DNA from: an uncultured Kordiimonas sp.
GTDB taxonomy: Bacteria; Pseudomonadota; Alphaproteobacteria; Sphingomonadales; Kordiimonadaceae
Length of the DNA stretch: 64,000 bases
NCBI GenBank assembly: GCA_947492375.1
Contig: CANLMI010000003.1
Coordinates: 496,001 to 560,000, forward strand
Reading direction: 5' to 3'
Under the pieces are notes generated by a model. It saw only the letters and a list, made by a program, of their open reading frames with translations, was not told the DNA's origin and made no database searches. Below, piece after piece: positions 9,691 through 19,544 of the stretch; position 1 is the stretch's first letter; every line of letters starts with the position of its first letter. The position numbers and the translations under genes were made by a program.

Positions 9691-10628
9691 TCCGTTAGGT
9701 CAAGGATATCGGAATTCATAAAAGTGCCGGGTTTAGTATTTTCTGGTAACCAATCAAGATATAGTTTCCTGACAGAGGTACTTCTATGCTCTCTGTATGT
9801 AAATTCAAGCCACTCCAGTGATATGTCCTCTGCATTATCAAGGTCAAATTTTCCTGTACGAATTTGTCGGGCTGCATCCACCAAGGTATCTTTTGATCCA
9901 AGGAATTTGCTGGCAACCCACTGTGCTGTTACAAGATAATCCGGCGGCAGGGCATCATAATCATTCTGTTTCAACATATTAATGGGATGATCGTGTAATG
10001 AAAAATATCTGTGACGATTATGCCGCGCCAGAATGGCATTTTTACTGGGCCAATACATAAAAAGGCGCTCAACGATTTCTTCATGCGTATATGGTCTTGG
10101 GAAAGTCCTGTTTTTGCTATCATCGAGAACAGGGTCGTCAAATTTCATTGCGTTCATGGCTTTGCCAAAATTACGAATGTTGGCAACAAGTGTATGGTAT
10201 GTAAACTTGCGTGCTATGGCCGTGTCAGGTGTAATACATCCTCCACCCCATAAGAATAGTGCGGAAACTCTGGGTTGCATTTGAGCCGAAGCCCAGTAAA
10301 AATTATTCTTAAGAATAGTTGCAACCTCCTCACCAGTGTGCTCTTTGCAGGCTTGTTCAAGAGCAAGTAGAAAGAGGAAATCATTTTCGCTGGATATAAA
10401 GCGCGATATTTCACGTTCTGTTTCATACAGTCGATTAGCATAAATTTCATCGCCCCATAATAATTGTGTCACAAGTATCCGAAGAGCGATAAAAACTATA
10501 ATTCCGCCTATCGCTATTACAAAAACACGTGTCTTAAAACGTCCAAATTCCTCATCGGATTGGGTGATGAGAATATAGTGTATGTTTTCCCAGGTTTTCT
10601 TGAGTATTTTTCCAAAAAATGAAGCCAT
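9687..10628 (-). CDS. Hypothetical membrane-anchored protein in the phage lysis region
   Basis: From ATG 10628 this gives 313 residues; a GTG 33 bases upstream would add 11. There is one strong transmembrane segment near residues 35-57 (VFVIAIGGIIVFIALRILV), then a large soluble, helix-rich region with many aromatic and charged residues. It is antisense to the surrounding phage genes and its stop overlaps the preceding plus-strand frame by 4 bases. I do not recognise a family. It may be an independently expressed cargo gene, like the minus-strand gene at 1281-1841. Confidence 0.5.
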   Translation of the reverse strand: MASFFGKILKKTWENIHYILITQSDEEFGRFKTRVFVIAIGGIIVFIALRILVTQLLWGDEIYANRLYETEREISRFISSENDFLFLLALEQACKEHTGEEVATILKNNFYWASAQMQPRVSALFLWGGGCITPDTAIARKFTYHTLVANIRNFGKAMNAMKFDDPVLDDSKNRTFPRPYTHEEIVERLFMYWPSKNAILARHNRHRYFSLHDHPINMLKQNDYDALPPDYLVTAQWVASKFLGSKDTLVDAARQIRTGKFDLDNAEDISLEWLEFTYREHRSTSVRKLYLDWLPENTKPGTFMNSDILDLTD

Positions 10629-10774
10629 TCTCTTGACCAACTTCCTGCTTACAATTACCACTTATGCAATAATGCAACTATAGATATTTTTCCTTTAATG
10701 TCTATGTGACACTTTTGTTAGAGCTTCCCTGCTGGCAAGTTTCTAGCTACTTTCCCATTTAAAGAGACTTTAGA

Positions 10775-11356
10775 ATGAATTTCCCTCGTTTTACGAGCTT
10801 TGCTCGGCGTTCGAATGATGCCGACTTGTGGAGCGGTGCGCGCTTACTTAGCCCGCACTTTACCTTGTCTGAATTCACGCGCTCTGATACCGCCCGAAAG
10901 CATGGTATTAATAATGATCCTAGCGAAGTGCATGAACTTGAAAACCTTAAGGCTTTGGCTGTGCGTGTATTGGAACCTGCGCGGCATATTATTGGCCGCC
11001 CCCTTTATATCACATCGGGGTATCGCTCATCCACGCTCAATCGTATCATTGGCGGTGCGCGCCATAGCCAGCATATGCTTGGTGAGGCGGCGGATTTTGT
11101 CGTTAAAGGCGTTGATATGTTTGAGGTTGCTCAGACACTAACCGCCCTTGATACCATTCCCTTCGATCAGTTAATTTTTGAAAATCGCTATAAAAAAAGG
11201 CGTGTGAACGGTGATACCTGGACACAGTGGATCCATATCTCGCACCGCCGTATGGGGGAGAACAGGGGCGACGTGTTGACGGTTGCACAAAAAGGCAAAG
11301 AGCGTGCGACTGTGCGCGGTATGATGCTGCCGGAAACCGCTTTTGCTCATGTTTAA
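10775..11356 (+). CDS. Peptidase M15 family endolysin (D-Ala-D-Ala carboxypeptidase fold)
   Basis: A 193-residue protein matching peptidase M15_3. Residues about 84-108 carry GYRSSTLN followed by HSQHMLGEAADF, giving the zinc-binding SxHxxGxAxD motif. The second metal His is in the C-terminal WIHISH (about residues 150-155). In phages such enzymes cut the stem-peptide or cross-bridge of peptidoglycan and act as the lysin. There is no signal peptide, so release would depend on the holin gene that follows 30 bases downstream. The ligands look intact, so an active enzyme is expected. Confidence 0.85.
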   Translation: MNFPRFTSFARRSNDADLWSGARLLSPHFTLSEFTRSDTARKHGINNDPSEVHELENLKALAVRVLEPARHIIGRPLYITSGYRSSTLNRIIGGARHSQHMLGEAADFVVKGVDMFEVAQTLTALDTIPFDQLIFENRYKKRRVNGDTWTQWIHISHRRMGENRGDVLTVAQKGKERATVRGMMLPETAFAHV

Positions 11357-11386
11357 AAAATCAGTCAAAAATTCAGGAGATTTCTA

Positions 11387-11806
11387 ATGGGTATTCCCGT
11401 TATCGACACAATATTGGATGTTATCAAAACACCGCTTGAGCGTTTGATACCCGACAAAAATAAAAAGGCAGAATTTGAACACACGCTTCAGATCGAGGTT
11501 TTGAAAGCTGGCCTTGGGCAGATGGAAATTAACAAGGTTGAGGCGGCGCACAAGAGCATTTTTGTGGCTGGTTGGCGGCCCTTCATTGGCTGGGTATGTG
11601 GTTTCGCACTTGCGTGGCATTTTATCCTTTATGATATTGCGCAGTGGGTGCAATTGTCGTTTTTCCCAGATAGCCCGCAATTGCCTGCCTTGAACGGCAC
11701 TGAAACACTGATCACTGTGCTTTTATCCATGCTCGGTCTTGGCGGCCTGCGCACTTTTGAGAAAATCAAAGGCGTCGCCCGCGAGGGGATAGTTGGGAAA
11801 GAGTGA
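11387..11806 (+). CDS. Holin of the 3TM (gene-transfer-release) family
   Basis: A 139-residue protein preceded by CAGGAG. It matches the 3TM holin family first linked with gene-transfer-agent release: an amphipathic N-terminal helix with IDTILDVIKTPLERLIPDK, the signature AGWRPFIGWVCGFALAW (about residues 62-78), and a C-terminal hydrophobic segment with LGLGGLRTFEKIKG. Holins permeabilise the inner membrane and let the endolysin out; the M15 peptidase gene lies directly upstream. Presence of this family suits either a prophage or a GTA-like particle cluster. Confidence 0.85.
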   Translation: MGIPVIDTILDVIKTPLERLIPDKNKKAEFEHTLQIEVLKAGLGQMEINKVEAAHKSIFVAGWRPFIGWVCGFALAWHFILYDIAQWVQLSFFPDSPQLPALNGTETLITVLLSMLGLGGLRTFEKIKGVAREGIVGKE

Positions 11807-11920
11807 GTATTATTGCCGAGGTATTATGTTTGTGAATTAGCGTTATTCTTGTGCTTCATTCTTTTGCCTCATATTGATTTAAAATAAATCTTGTCAATCT
11901 ATATTCAGCCTGAGTTGGCC

Positions 11921-13126
11921 TCAGTAATGATAGACGGGTTTTTCGAAAGGGAAAATATCTGAACTAAGGTATTTCCATTTAACTGAATCATTGTTCACAT
12001 AGATTTCGTGGAATTTATCATTGAGAAGAGGATGCTGCATGCAGTTATCACACATATTAAAAATATTATTGAACATGTCTGCTGTCGCATAATAGAATTC
12101 ATGTAGCAGTCTGGTGGGTATTCTTTTTTTCTTTGAAAAACCGAGCAAACGCCAGAAAAATGAGACTGGGATTTTAATAATATGTAAATCATCCTGCTCT
12201 GTTACATTGCTTTTTATTGTGAAAGGGATGGTCATTCGTTCAACGATAGTGATGGGAGAGTTTTTGTATGTTTCTTCTATATCTTGTACCGTTGTTTTGA
12301 TCATGTGTTCATATTGGTTCTGTTCCGCTATTTGAAGGCTATGTTGACCTAAAGTAGTTTGCTCGGTGACTTCGTTATGGCGCAGTTTTTCTAATAGTTT
12401 TGTGGCCTGATTATTCCAAAAAATGGGGGTGTGTGAAACACTATAAAGTCCACTGCTCATAACAGTGTTCACATATGTAGCGATGTTGTTGGAAATAACA
12501 TTGGCTAGTTCCATTATCTGTTGGTGTTTAATGGCCTCTAACAATCTTAATTCTGTGGCGTTTAATTTTTGAACAGCCAAAATAGCCTCAATCAGTTTGA
12601 GGATACTCTCCCTTTTGTGGGGGGTGCGTAAGGATAGATTTGCTGTTTTCCAGTTTGCGAAACTAGGATTATGATCGAGGTTGAAGTCTCTTTGTACATA
12701 TATCAGATCTTTAACAAGTCTGTTCCATTTGCTGGCATTAAGGCGAAATGGTTCTCCAGTGTTTTGATTGATTTCCATGTTCACATAGCGGGTTTTTGCA
12801 TGCTTGCTCGCTTCTGCGATTACAACCTCACTCAAATGGTTAACAACGTTGATTTGATAGTCATAAATATCTTTTTCAGCTTGAATAAGGGCCGTTACCT
12901 TGCCAGACAGGAAGCTGTTTATCATATCAAATTTCATAGTTTCATACATGAGAAGCTCTGTGTACTTTAAAATCACAACTTGTTGAACAATAAGGTTTTC
13001 TTGTATTTTTAAAGAAACTTCTGCTTGCGGATTGGTAGAGGTAGGCATTGCATTTGCAATTAAAATGTTCAGCGGTGAAAGGCGGTAAAAAACAATTATA
13101 ATCAATGCGTATCTCTGCCAGTTCAT
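11921..13126 (-). CDS. Hypothetical exported protein
   Basis: From ATG 13126, with AGAGGGA 8 bases upstream, this gives 401 residues; an in-frame ATG five codons earlier is also possible. The N-terminus (residues 1-24) is hydrophobic and signal-like, followed by a long helix-rich region with few motifs and two closely spaced Cys near residues 360-364 (NMCDNCM). I do not recognise the family. It lies on the strand opposite the phage lysis genes and may mark the end of the phage-derived segment. Confidence 0.5.
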   Translation of the reverse strand: MNWQRYALIIIVFYRLSPLNILIANAMPTSTNPQAEVSLKIQENLIVQQVVILKYTELLMYETMKFDMINSFLSGKVTALIQAEKDIYDYQINVVNHLSEVVIAEASKHAKTRYVNMEINQNTGEPFRLNASKWNRLVKDLIYVQRDFNLDHNPSFANWKTANLSLRTPHKRESILKLIEAILAVQKLNATELRLLEAIKHQQIMELANVISNNIATYVNTVMSSGLYSVSHTPIFWNNQATKLLEKLRHNEVTEQTTLGQHSLQIAEQNQYEHMIKTTVQDIEETYKNSPITIVERMTIPFTIKSNVTEQDDLHIIKIPVSFFWRLLGFSKKKRIPTRLLHEFYYATADMFNNIFNMCDNCMQHPLLNDKFHEIYVNNDSVKWKYLSSDIFPFEKPVYHY

Positions 13127-13260
13127 CTCATTCCCTCTCATAAATTCAGTCTGAAATTAGTTCAATTATTAAGTGTATTCTTCTGAAATTCAAGCGTTTG
13201 AATAATTTAGACTACCGTTCATTTCAAAAATTTAACGATATAGTTGTTTAGGATTTTAAC

Positions 13261-14847
13261 ATGGTTTTACTTACGCCGGTTAAGGATAGCATCACTGCGT
13301 CCAAAATTGATGTTCTTCTGGTTCAGTTTGCTCTTAGTAGAATTAAAATAGACTTTAAGGGCAAAATTATTCCTTTATGGCCGCAGAATAAGGTGAATGG
13401 AAAAAGCGGGAAATCACTATCTGAGGCTATTTCAACCTATCAAAACACTAGAGTGCCAAAGTTAAAGCCTACAGGCACAATACCACTCAACAGTGAAACC
13501 ATGCGTTTGCTCGTTAAAGAGGCAGGATTGAAAACGGCGGGTCGAACCAAAGTGGGGTATACAACAGTTGCAAATATCGCAAAAATTATCGCCAACGCCA
13601 ATATTGAAGCGGAAAAGGTTTTCCTGCGTGCCTTTATGCCAAATAGCGATGCAGAAGCCTTGATGACTATTATCAGGGAGGCTGCAAAATGCGGTATTGA
13701 AATATTTGTTGATCTGAAGAAGGAGTTTTCCGTTGATCGGAATAGCGGGAAAATCAGTTTGTTTCTTGGACAAAGAACCGAAAAATACCCCACGCTTGGA
13801 TCAAAGCTTGCTTATGACTTCGATGAAGCTAATAAGGCAATTGCAGATATAGTAAAAAAGAGCAAAGTTTGGGAAATTAGAAAAGGAAAAGCTCAAAATC
13901 TTAGTTTGCGTAAGGGGTATAATTTCCTGAAGATTGGGCGTTTTAAAGCGGCGCAAACGGGCATTGATTTTTTTGGAGGTGATAGCCCAATGCGCCGTGC
14001 ATTTGAATTTGTGACAGGCAATAAAAGCAAATACGCTAGCGACTGGCGGATTAAGTTGATCATTGATGCAGCCTATAAGCTTATCAGTGATGAAGCGCCT
14101 ATATCCGGTGAGGCAGCCGATATCGGTAATCGCGGAGACACAATTTCACCAACGCGTAAAGCACGTCTTTTGAAAATGGGGGAAATGTTGGCACAGGTTG
14201 ATAAGCAGTTATCGAAAGGCCTGTTTTCTGCTGTATTTTCAGGTAATAGAAGCGGTTTGAAATTCCGGCAGATATATCCATTACATGCAGCGAATCTGGA
14301 CATCGCGATACAAGTATACAAAGCCTTGTTTGCGGTATTATCGATCCAGTTCATTATGGACCCAAATGATCGAAAGGAATATCTGCTCATTAAGCCCAAG
14401 TTTGGCGCGGGTAAAACTGACAATACATTCAGTGCAGGCTTGAGCAAACTTGATAAATCGATTGTGGATTTCAGTACGTTTAATGTAGAACCGTTTTTGG
14501 ATGTAAAATCATCCTTTGTATTTGGGCCGATTGAGCTTGTAGTAGCCCTGAAAAATCAGAAAATGACTGATAGGAAGGTTACACTGAATGGCAATAGTGA
14601 AGTTTCAACATCGAAAAAAAAGTCATCAAAAAAGCGGAAAAATAAAGCAAAGATCGAGACGATAAAATTTGACTTTGGGGCTGTTGAATTTGTTGTAAAT
14701 GTGACAACAAACATTGATTTAGATGCTGATATAGACGTAAAGCTTGGCGCCGAATTTCCGACTTTTCTCGAATTGGATACTGATGTATTTGATGATGTTT
14801 TTTACAGAAATTCAGTTCCGCTAGATCCCAATCTTCGAAGGTTTTAA
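13261..14847 (+). CDS. Hypothetical protein with a peptidoglycan-binding-like N-terminus
   Basis: A 528-residue protein without signal peptide or membrane segment. The first 60 residues read like a degenerate PG_binding_1 unit (ASKIDVLLVQFALSR, then VNGKSGKSLSEAISTYQN), with a three-helix pattern and a V/I-x-G-x-S/T turn. The rest is lysine-rich, with a KKSSKKRKNKAK stretch near residues 455-466, and is not recognised. Its length and layout resemble the frameshifted gene at 8070-9690, so the two may be distant paralogues or functional equivalents. It converges on the methyltransferase gene with a 4-base overlap of the stops. Confidence 0.5.
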   Translation: MVLLTPVKDSITASKIDVLLVQFALSRIKIDFKGKIIPLWPQNKVNGKSGKSLSEAISTYQNTRVPKLKPTGTIPLNSETMRLLVKEAGLKTAGRTKVGYTTVANIAKIIANANIEAEKVFLRAFMPNSDAEALMTIIREAAKCGIEIFVDLKKEFSVDRNSGKISLFLGQRTEKYPTLGSKLAYDFDEANKAIADIVKKSKVWEIRKGKAQNLSLRKGYNFLKIGRFKAAQTGIDFFGGDSPMRRAFEFVTGNKSKYASDWRIKLIIDAAYKLISDEAPISGEAADIGNRGDTISPTRKARLLKMGEMLAQVDKQLSKGLFSAVFSGNRSGLKFRQIYPLHAANLDIAIQVYKALFAVLSIQFIMDPNDRKEYLLIKPKFGAGKTDNTFSAGLSKLDKSIVDFSTFNVEPFLDVKSSFVFGPIELVVALKNQKMTDRKVTLNGNSEVSTSKKKSSKKRKNKAKIETIKFDFGAVEFVVNVTTNIDLDADIDVKLGAEFPTFLELDTDVFDDVFYRNSVPLDPNLRRF

Positions 14848-15467
14848 GCCTCTTCGCCGCCCTCCATATATACCGTCATGACATCATTAATATTCTCCAA
14901 AACATACATCGCTTGCAGGAAATAACCAGCGATCGGTTTTTCGCTTGTGTGGGTTGTGTTCAAATTCAATTTTTCAAAACATGCCTGCCAACCGCCGTGA
15001 TCACGGTTATTATGCGGGTGCCCGAAGAACTCCATATTTGTGATGCTGTCCATGATTTTGGTCAATATCCGTTGCATGGGGCTTTTGTATATATCCTCAA
15101 TGATGATTACTCGTTTTGCAACTTTTGCGGCTTCACGTATCACCTGATCAGGGTCATGGGTGTGATGCAATGTTGTTAATATGAGCGCGGTATCAAACTC
15201 TCCCTCTTTAAATGGCATTGTCGTACCATCATAAACAACAGGGCTCAGGCTCTCGTCGAATGCCGAGTTTTGAATATCAAGGGCCGTTACATTGTGCCCG
15301 CGTTTGCGTAGTTCTTCAACGACACTGCCAGGACCACTTCCCACCTCTAATAATTTTTCCCCCACCTTTATATGTTTACCTATCCAGTCACATTTGCGTG
15401 CTGCATCCAGGCGCCAAACTTTATATATTAACTTGCTCACCAGCGGTATTTTCCAGAATATTTGCAT
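14844..15467 (-). CDS. Class I SAM-dependent methyltransferase (Methyltransf_11 type)
   Basis: A 207-residue cytosolic protein. Motif I is LLEVGSGPGS (about residues 38-47), motif II ends in ALDIQ, and the later EFDTALILTTLHHTHDP matches motifs III-IV of Methyltransf_11 enzymes. These transfer a methyl group from S-adenosylmethionine to a small molecule or lipid. The substrate cannot be read from the sequence. It shares no operon with its neighbours. Confidence 0.8.
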   Translation of the reverse strand: MQIFWKIPLVSKLIYKVWRLDAARKCDWIGKHIKVGEKLLEVGSGPGSVVEELRKRGHNVTALDIQNSAFDESLSPVVYDGTTMPFKEGEFDTALILTTLHHTHDPDQVIREAAKVAKRVIIIEDIYKSPMQRILTKIMDSITNMEFFGHPHNNRDHGGWQACFEKLNLNTTHTSEKPIAGYFLQAMYVLENINDVMTVYMEGGEEA

Positions 15468-15656
15468 TTTGTCTCACAAGATAAACAGTGTTTCGAGTTG
15501 TCAGGTTAAAATTGCTGGATTTGTTGGCTTGCTGCCACACACAAGAAAACACAAATACGAGATAGCCTGTTATCATTTTTAAGTTACATTAGATGTGCTT
15601 TAACGACTGCTTAATCTATTTTGAGGATAGTGATCTTTTTGTGATTGAGGGCATGA

Positions 15657-17000
15657 ATGTCAGCCTACGGTGTGAATGTTTCCAGAAAATATATGGCAGT
15701 GATTGCGATGAGTGTCGTGCTGTCTTCGATTGTTTGCTATAGCGTCGGCCAATACTTGGGGCGCTTGACGGATATTGAACAGGTTTCGATGCCACTTTTG
15801 ACCCTTGGTTCTGCACTGCTTTTCATTGCTTATTTCTTTAACCTTAATATTAAAGACCGTTATCTGGGAACGGTGTTTATATGTGTTACGGGGCTTTTTT
15901 TGCTGGCGGGGCAGTTTGATTTTGCCTTTAACCACGATAATAATTTTGTTTTCTATATTATATGGATTCCGGCCTTTTACCTTATGCTGGTTTTTGCGGA
16001 TGCCCGCAAAGAGCGTCGGCGGTGGGGGCTGCGATATTTATTGTTATCAATTACAGCCATTACGATTGGGTATGTGCTCGGTGATCAGATATTTAGCCCG
16101 CATGCATTGATTTTGCTGTTGAACCTTTTTTTCGGCCAAATGGTGATTGTTGCAACATTCAGGCTTGTGAGCCGTCTGGTTAAAAAAGCGGCTGCGGATA
16201 CGGCACAATTTGAGGCATTAAGACAATCAGAAGAAAAACTAAAAATAGCGGCTGATATTGCGGTGAAGGCCAGGCAGGAGGCAGAGTATGCCAATTATGC
16301 CCGTTCGCATTTTATCGCAAATATGAGCCATGAATTGAGAACACCGCTGAATGCAATTATAGGGTTCTCTGAATTGCTTAAAAACCCTGACCTTGAGGCG
16401 GCAAACCAAAATAAGTTTATAGAATACAGCGGCGATATTCATACAAGCGGTGTATCGCTTTTGGGGCTTATTAACAGGTTGCTCGATGTATCAAAAATAG
16501 AGGCTGGTAAAATGATTGTTCAAGAGCACCCGCTTAACTTGTTGGGTGTTATTGAGAATGCGTTGGCCATGAGTGAAAGCAGCGAAAAAGCCACTACAAT
16601 TAAAGTAGAAATAACAGGCATCTCTGATGGTCTCGCGTTAAATGGTGATCCGAAAATGGTCGCGCAGATTTTTACGAACCTTTTTCAAAATGCATATAAA
16701 TATACCCCGGCAGACGGAAAGATAAAAATATGGTTCGACCACACAGGAGGGGTTAATGGCCAGCCTTGCATTGTTGTGGAAGATAACGGGCAAGGGATTG
16801 AAGCAGATATATTGGAGCACGTAAAACAACCCTTCACGTATGCGGATGATACATATTCACGTGAAGATGGCGGTGTTGGTATAGGGCTTTATCTGGTGGA
16901 TAGTTACATGCAGATGCACGGCGGCGTGTTCGATATATACAGCAAGCCCGGCGACGGGACACGGGCTGTGCTAACTTTTCCTCAAGCACGCTTGGTTTAA
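15657..17000 (+). CDS. Membrane-bound sensor histidine kinase
   Basis: A 447-residue protein. About six transmembrane helices fill residues 10-185, then a short coiled coil (about 190-215) leads into the HisKA domain. The H-box MSHELRTPLNAIIGF has its phosphoacceptor at His225. The HATPase domain shows the N-box (NLFQNAYKYTP), G1 (VEDNGQGI) and G2 (GVGIGLYL) motifs, so kinase activity is expected. There is no receiver domain and no response regulator nearby, making it an orphan kinase. The sensor part resembles integral-membrane sensor modules of the MASE type, with little periplasmic sequence, suggesting it senses something in or at the membrane. Confidence 0.85.
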   Translation: MSAYGVNVSRKYMAVIAMSVVLSSIVCYSVGQYLGRLTDIEQVSMPLLTLGSALLFIAYFFNLNIKDRYLGTVFICVTGLFLLAGQFDFAFNHDNNFVFYIIWIPAFYLMLVFADARKERRRWGLRYLLLSITAITIGYVLGDQIFSPHALILLLNLFFGQMVIVATFRLVSRLVKKAAADTAQFEALRQSEEKLKIAADIAVKARQEAEYANYARSHFIANMSHELRTPLNAIIGFSELLKNPDLEAANQNKFIEYSGDIHTSGVSLLGLINRLLDVSKIEAGKMIVQEHPLNLLGVIENALAMSESSEKATTIKVEITGISDGLALNGDPKMVAQIFTNLFQNAYKYTPADGKIKIWFDHTGGVNGQPCIVVEDNGQGIEADILEHVKQPFTYADDTYSREDGGVGIGLYLVDSYMQMHGGVFDIYSKPGDGTRAVLTFPQARLV

Positions 17001-17393
17001 TACTACCTCAAATCTATTACTCATTCATTCAAGCATATATACAGGCAGGAATATATAGGCCCGACTATGGCTTTATTGCGTGGGTAACTTCTTGAAGCCT
17101 GCCAATTGTGATGGCTTGAATCAACCTAGGTGGTTTTATTAATCAATAAATAAAACTTTAAGGTTAAATAATCTACTTTATATTGTATATATTTATATTT
17201 TGCGCATTGTAGGTATTTTGAAGTGTATGTCAATTACCCTGATCAGCTTATTGTGAAGAATTTCTCTGTATGTGTACTTTCGTTTAGTTGGCTTCAGAAT
17301 TAACGCAGGGCTCCGGGGTGGAGAGTTGTTAGTTAGCCTGCGATTTTTATGGTGCCAGCATAAATAATTAAACAACATTTCAGGGAAGTAATC
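17001..17393. other. Intergenic region upstream of the M36 peptidase gene
   Basis: There are 393 bases without a supported gene. The middle is very AT-rich (about 17140-17210) and holds overlapping small inverted repeats around 17125-17165. The last 50 bases should carry the promoter of the downstream peptidase gene, but no convincing -35/-10 pair stands out. Confidence 0.3.
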
Positions 17394-19487
17394 ATGAATA
17401 ATTCACGATTGAGAAAGATGCTTTGCGGGGTTGGCGTTGCAGCATTGTTAGTATCATCAGGTAATGTTTTTGCGCAGGATGATCCATCAGACCCAAGTTT
17501 GGATGACCTAAAAGCCAGAGTGCTTAAAAGTGCTGAGGAATTTGCTCAAATTGGTCAAGGGTCGCCTCTTAAAACAATGGAAGCTATTTTAAGCCGGAAT
17601 GGATATGATTTTAATACGGCGCATTCGATAGCTGTGAAGAAGGAATATACGGGCAAGAAGGGCCGGACCTTTGCTGAATTTGAGCAATATATTAATGGTT
17701 TACGCGTTTATGGTGCCTATTCAAAATTAGTTCTCGATCAGAATGACAGGCCAATTCATGTTGTGGAACGCTTTGCCGAAATCAGGTCGTCAGTTAGACC
17801 AGCAGCGGTAACAGAAGAGCAGGCATTGCAAGCTGCGTTAGATAGAAATTTTGCTGGCGCGCCGATACCACCACGAACAAGTGTTGAAGAAAATCGTGTC
17901 ATGTTTGATGCTGGCACATTCTTTTTTACAGAGCCTATTGTTGAAAAGGTAGTTATACAACGAGGGAAAGGCGAAAGGCGCCGCCTTATTGAAGGATTTC
18001 TCGTTCAAACATGGGGTAATGACGATAATCAACTTTATATGACGCTTGTTAATGGTAAGGGGCGGGTTTTACGTTCTAAATCCAGAACAACTAGTTTTGA
18101 TAGCTATCGAGTATATACCAATAGCCCAACCACAACACCGCAGCGTATTATTCAAGGGCCGGGTTCCGGCAATGGGCAATCACCAAGTGGATGGCTATCT
18201 GGAACACAGGGAACAACCCGCATCCAGGGCAATAACGTTCAGGCGTATTTAGACCGTGACGGCAATAACAGGCCAGATGCATCGGGCGCGCCGGTAAATG
18301 ATGGTAATTTCACAGCAACATCTGATCTTTCACAGGACCCCGGTGCAGGTGAAAACAGGGCAGTTGCGGTGCAAAATCTATTTTACCTGAATAATATTGT
18401 GCACGACAGGCTGTATCGTCATGGTTTTGTTGAAGGCGTTGGCAATTTTCAGGAAAATAATTTTGGCAGAGGTGGCCGTGGCTCGGATAGTGTGAATGCC
18501 GAAGCTCAGGACGGGGCAGGGTTGGATAATGCAAACTTTGCGACGCCGCCAGATGGCTCTAACCCGAGAATGCAAATGTTTCTCTGGAATGGCTCGCCTT
18601 TAAGAGATGGCAGCCTGGATTCAGATATCGTTTATCACGAATATGGGCATGGGTTAACTTTTCGGATGATTGGCGATATGGGCGGTGACAGCGTTGCATC
18701 CGCAGTTGGCGAAGGTATGGCCGATGTTGTTGCTTTTCTGATTAACGGTGATGATGCCATTGCTGAATACTCTAATGGAAATACGCGCGGTATTCGTTCT
18801 GCTCGTTACGGTGTGAATACTCGGCGCCTTTCGGATTTCCAATCGGGTGAACGTCGTCAGCATGGTAACGGCGAAATTTATGCGTCAACAATTTGGAGCC
18901 TGAGAACGGCATACTTGTCGAATGGGTTAACAAATGATGAATTGTTTGATGATTTGGTTTCTGCAATGAACTTTACCCCTTCACGTCCTGACTTTTTTGA
19001 CATGCGTGACGGTATTCTGGCGGCTGTTTCAGGGGCACGTACATGTATGGTTTGGCGGGCGTTTGCCGAGCGAGGCATGGGCGAAGGTGGCTCTATGACA
19101 GTGACAGGCTTTTTCCGTAATACTGTTTCTGTTACTGAATCAACGCGGATTCCGGCTTCGTGCGAAGGTGGTAACGCAGGCGTCAGTAATGTAGAGCTGG
19201 CAAATGCGGTACCGCGTTCTAATTTGCAAGCGAATAATCGTAGCCGCTGGAGAGCACGCGTAAGGGTAACTACCAGTGGTTCAGAACGGGCGGGCGCTAC
19301 CGTTGCCGGAACATGGAGCACAGGTGCTTCGGGTTCGTGTGTCACTAGAAACAATGGACGTTGTTCTATCAACTTATCTGGTTTTAGTGTTGCTAATGTT
19401 GCAAGTGTTTCATTTACAATTGAGTCTATAAACGGCGATACCAATGCGCCGGGCGTGCCTCAGACAGTAGTCGTTAATAGACCTTAA
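17394..19487 (+). CDS. Secreted M36 (fungalysin-type) zinc metallopeptidase
   Basis: A 697-residue preproprotein preceded by CAGGGAAG. Residues 1-27 form a signal peptide ending in NVFA. Residues about 50-125 look like an FTP-type propeptide (KTMEAILSRNGYDF, then VYGAYSKLVLD). The catalytic domain has HEYGH with His415, Glu416 and His419, and the third ligand in GEGMAD (Glu440), which fits the HExxH plus ExxxD pattern of M36 peptidases. A C-terminal Ig-like beta-domain with two Cys, near residues 600-697, may bind a substrate or surface. It would be an extracellular or periplasmic protease activated by loss of the propeptide. It ends before a clear terminator. Confidence 0.85.
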   Translation: MNNSRLRKMLCGVGVAALLVSSGNVFAQDDPSDPSLDDLKARVLKSAEEFAQIGQGSPLKTMEAILSRNGYDFNTAHSIAVKKEYTGKKGRTFAEFEQYINGLRVYGAYSKLVLDQNDRPIHVVERFAEIRSSVRPAAVTEEQALQAALDRNFAGAPIPPRTSVEENRVMFDAGTFFFTEPIVEKVVIQRGKGERRRLIEGFLVQTWGNDDNQLYMTLVNGKGRVLRSKSRTTSFDSYRVYTNSPTTTPQRIIQGPGSGNGQSPSGWLSGTQGTTRIQGNNVQAYLDRDGNNRPDASGAPVNDGNFTATSDLSQDPGAGENRAVAVQNLFYLNNIVHDRLYRHGFVEGVGNFQENNFGRGGRGSDSVNAEAQDGAGLDNANFATPPDGSNPRMQMFLWNGSPLRDGSLDSDIVYHEYGHGLTFRMIGDMGGDSVASAVGEGMADVVAFLINGDDAIAEYSNGNTRGIRSARYGVNTRRLSDFQSGERRQHGNGEIYASTIWSLRTAYLSNGLTNDELFDDLVSAMNFTPSRPDFFDMRDGILAAVSGARTCMVWRAFAERGMGEGGSMTVTGFFRNTVSVTESTRIPASCEGGNAGVSNVELANAVPRSNLQANNRSRWRARVRVTTSGSERAGATVAGTWSTGASGSCVTRNNGRCSINLSGFSVANVASVSFTIESINGDTNAPGVPQTVVVNRP

Positions 19488-19512
19488 AAGGTAAAGCTAT
19501 CCAAATAATAGA

Positions 19513-19544
19513 GGGGCATAGTATTTTGTTACTGTGCCCCTTTA
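19513..19544 (+). terminator. Rho-independent terminator after the M36 peptidase gene
   Basis: An 11-bp stem GGGGCATAGTA / TACTGTGCCCC (one G-U pair) with a 6-base loop, followed by TTT. It starts 26 bases after the peptidase stop codon. Confidence 0.75.

Noticed and set aside
1-11806. Complete gene transfer agent cluster
   Set aside because: The holin family and tail order are compatible, but the large tip protein is J-like with a duplicated module and not the GTA TIM-barrel protein, and head genes are outside the window, so GTA identity is not supported.
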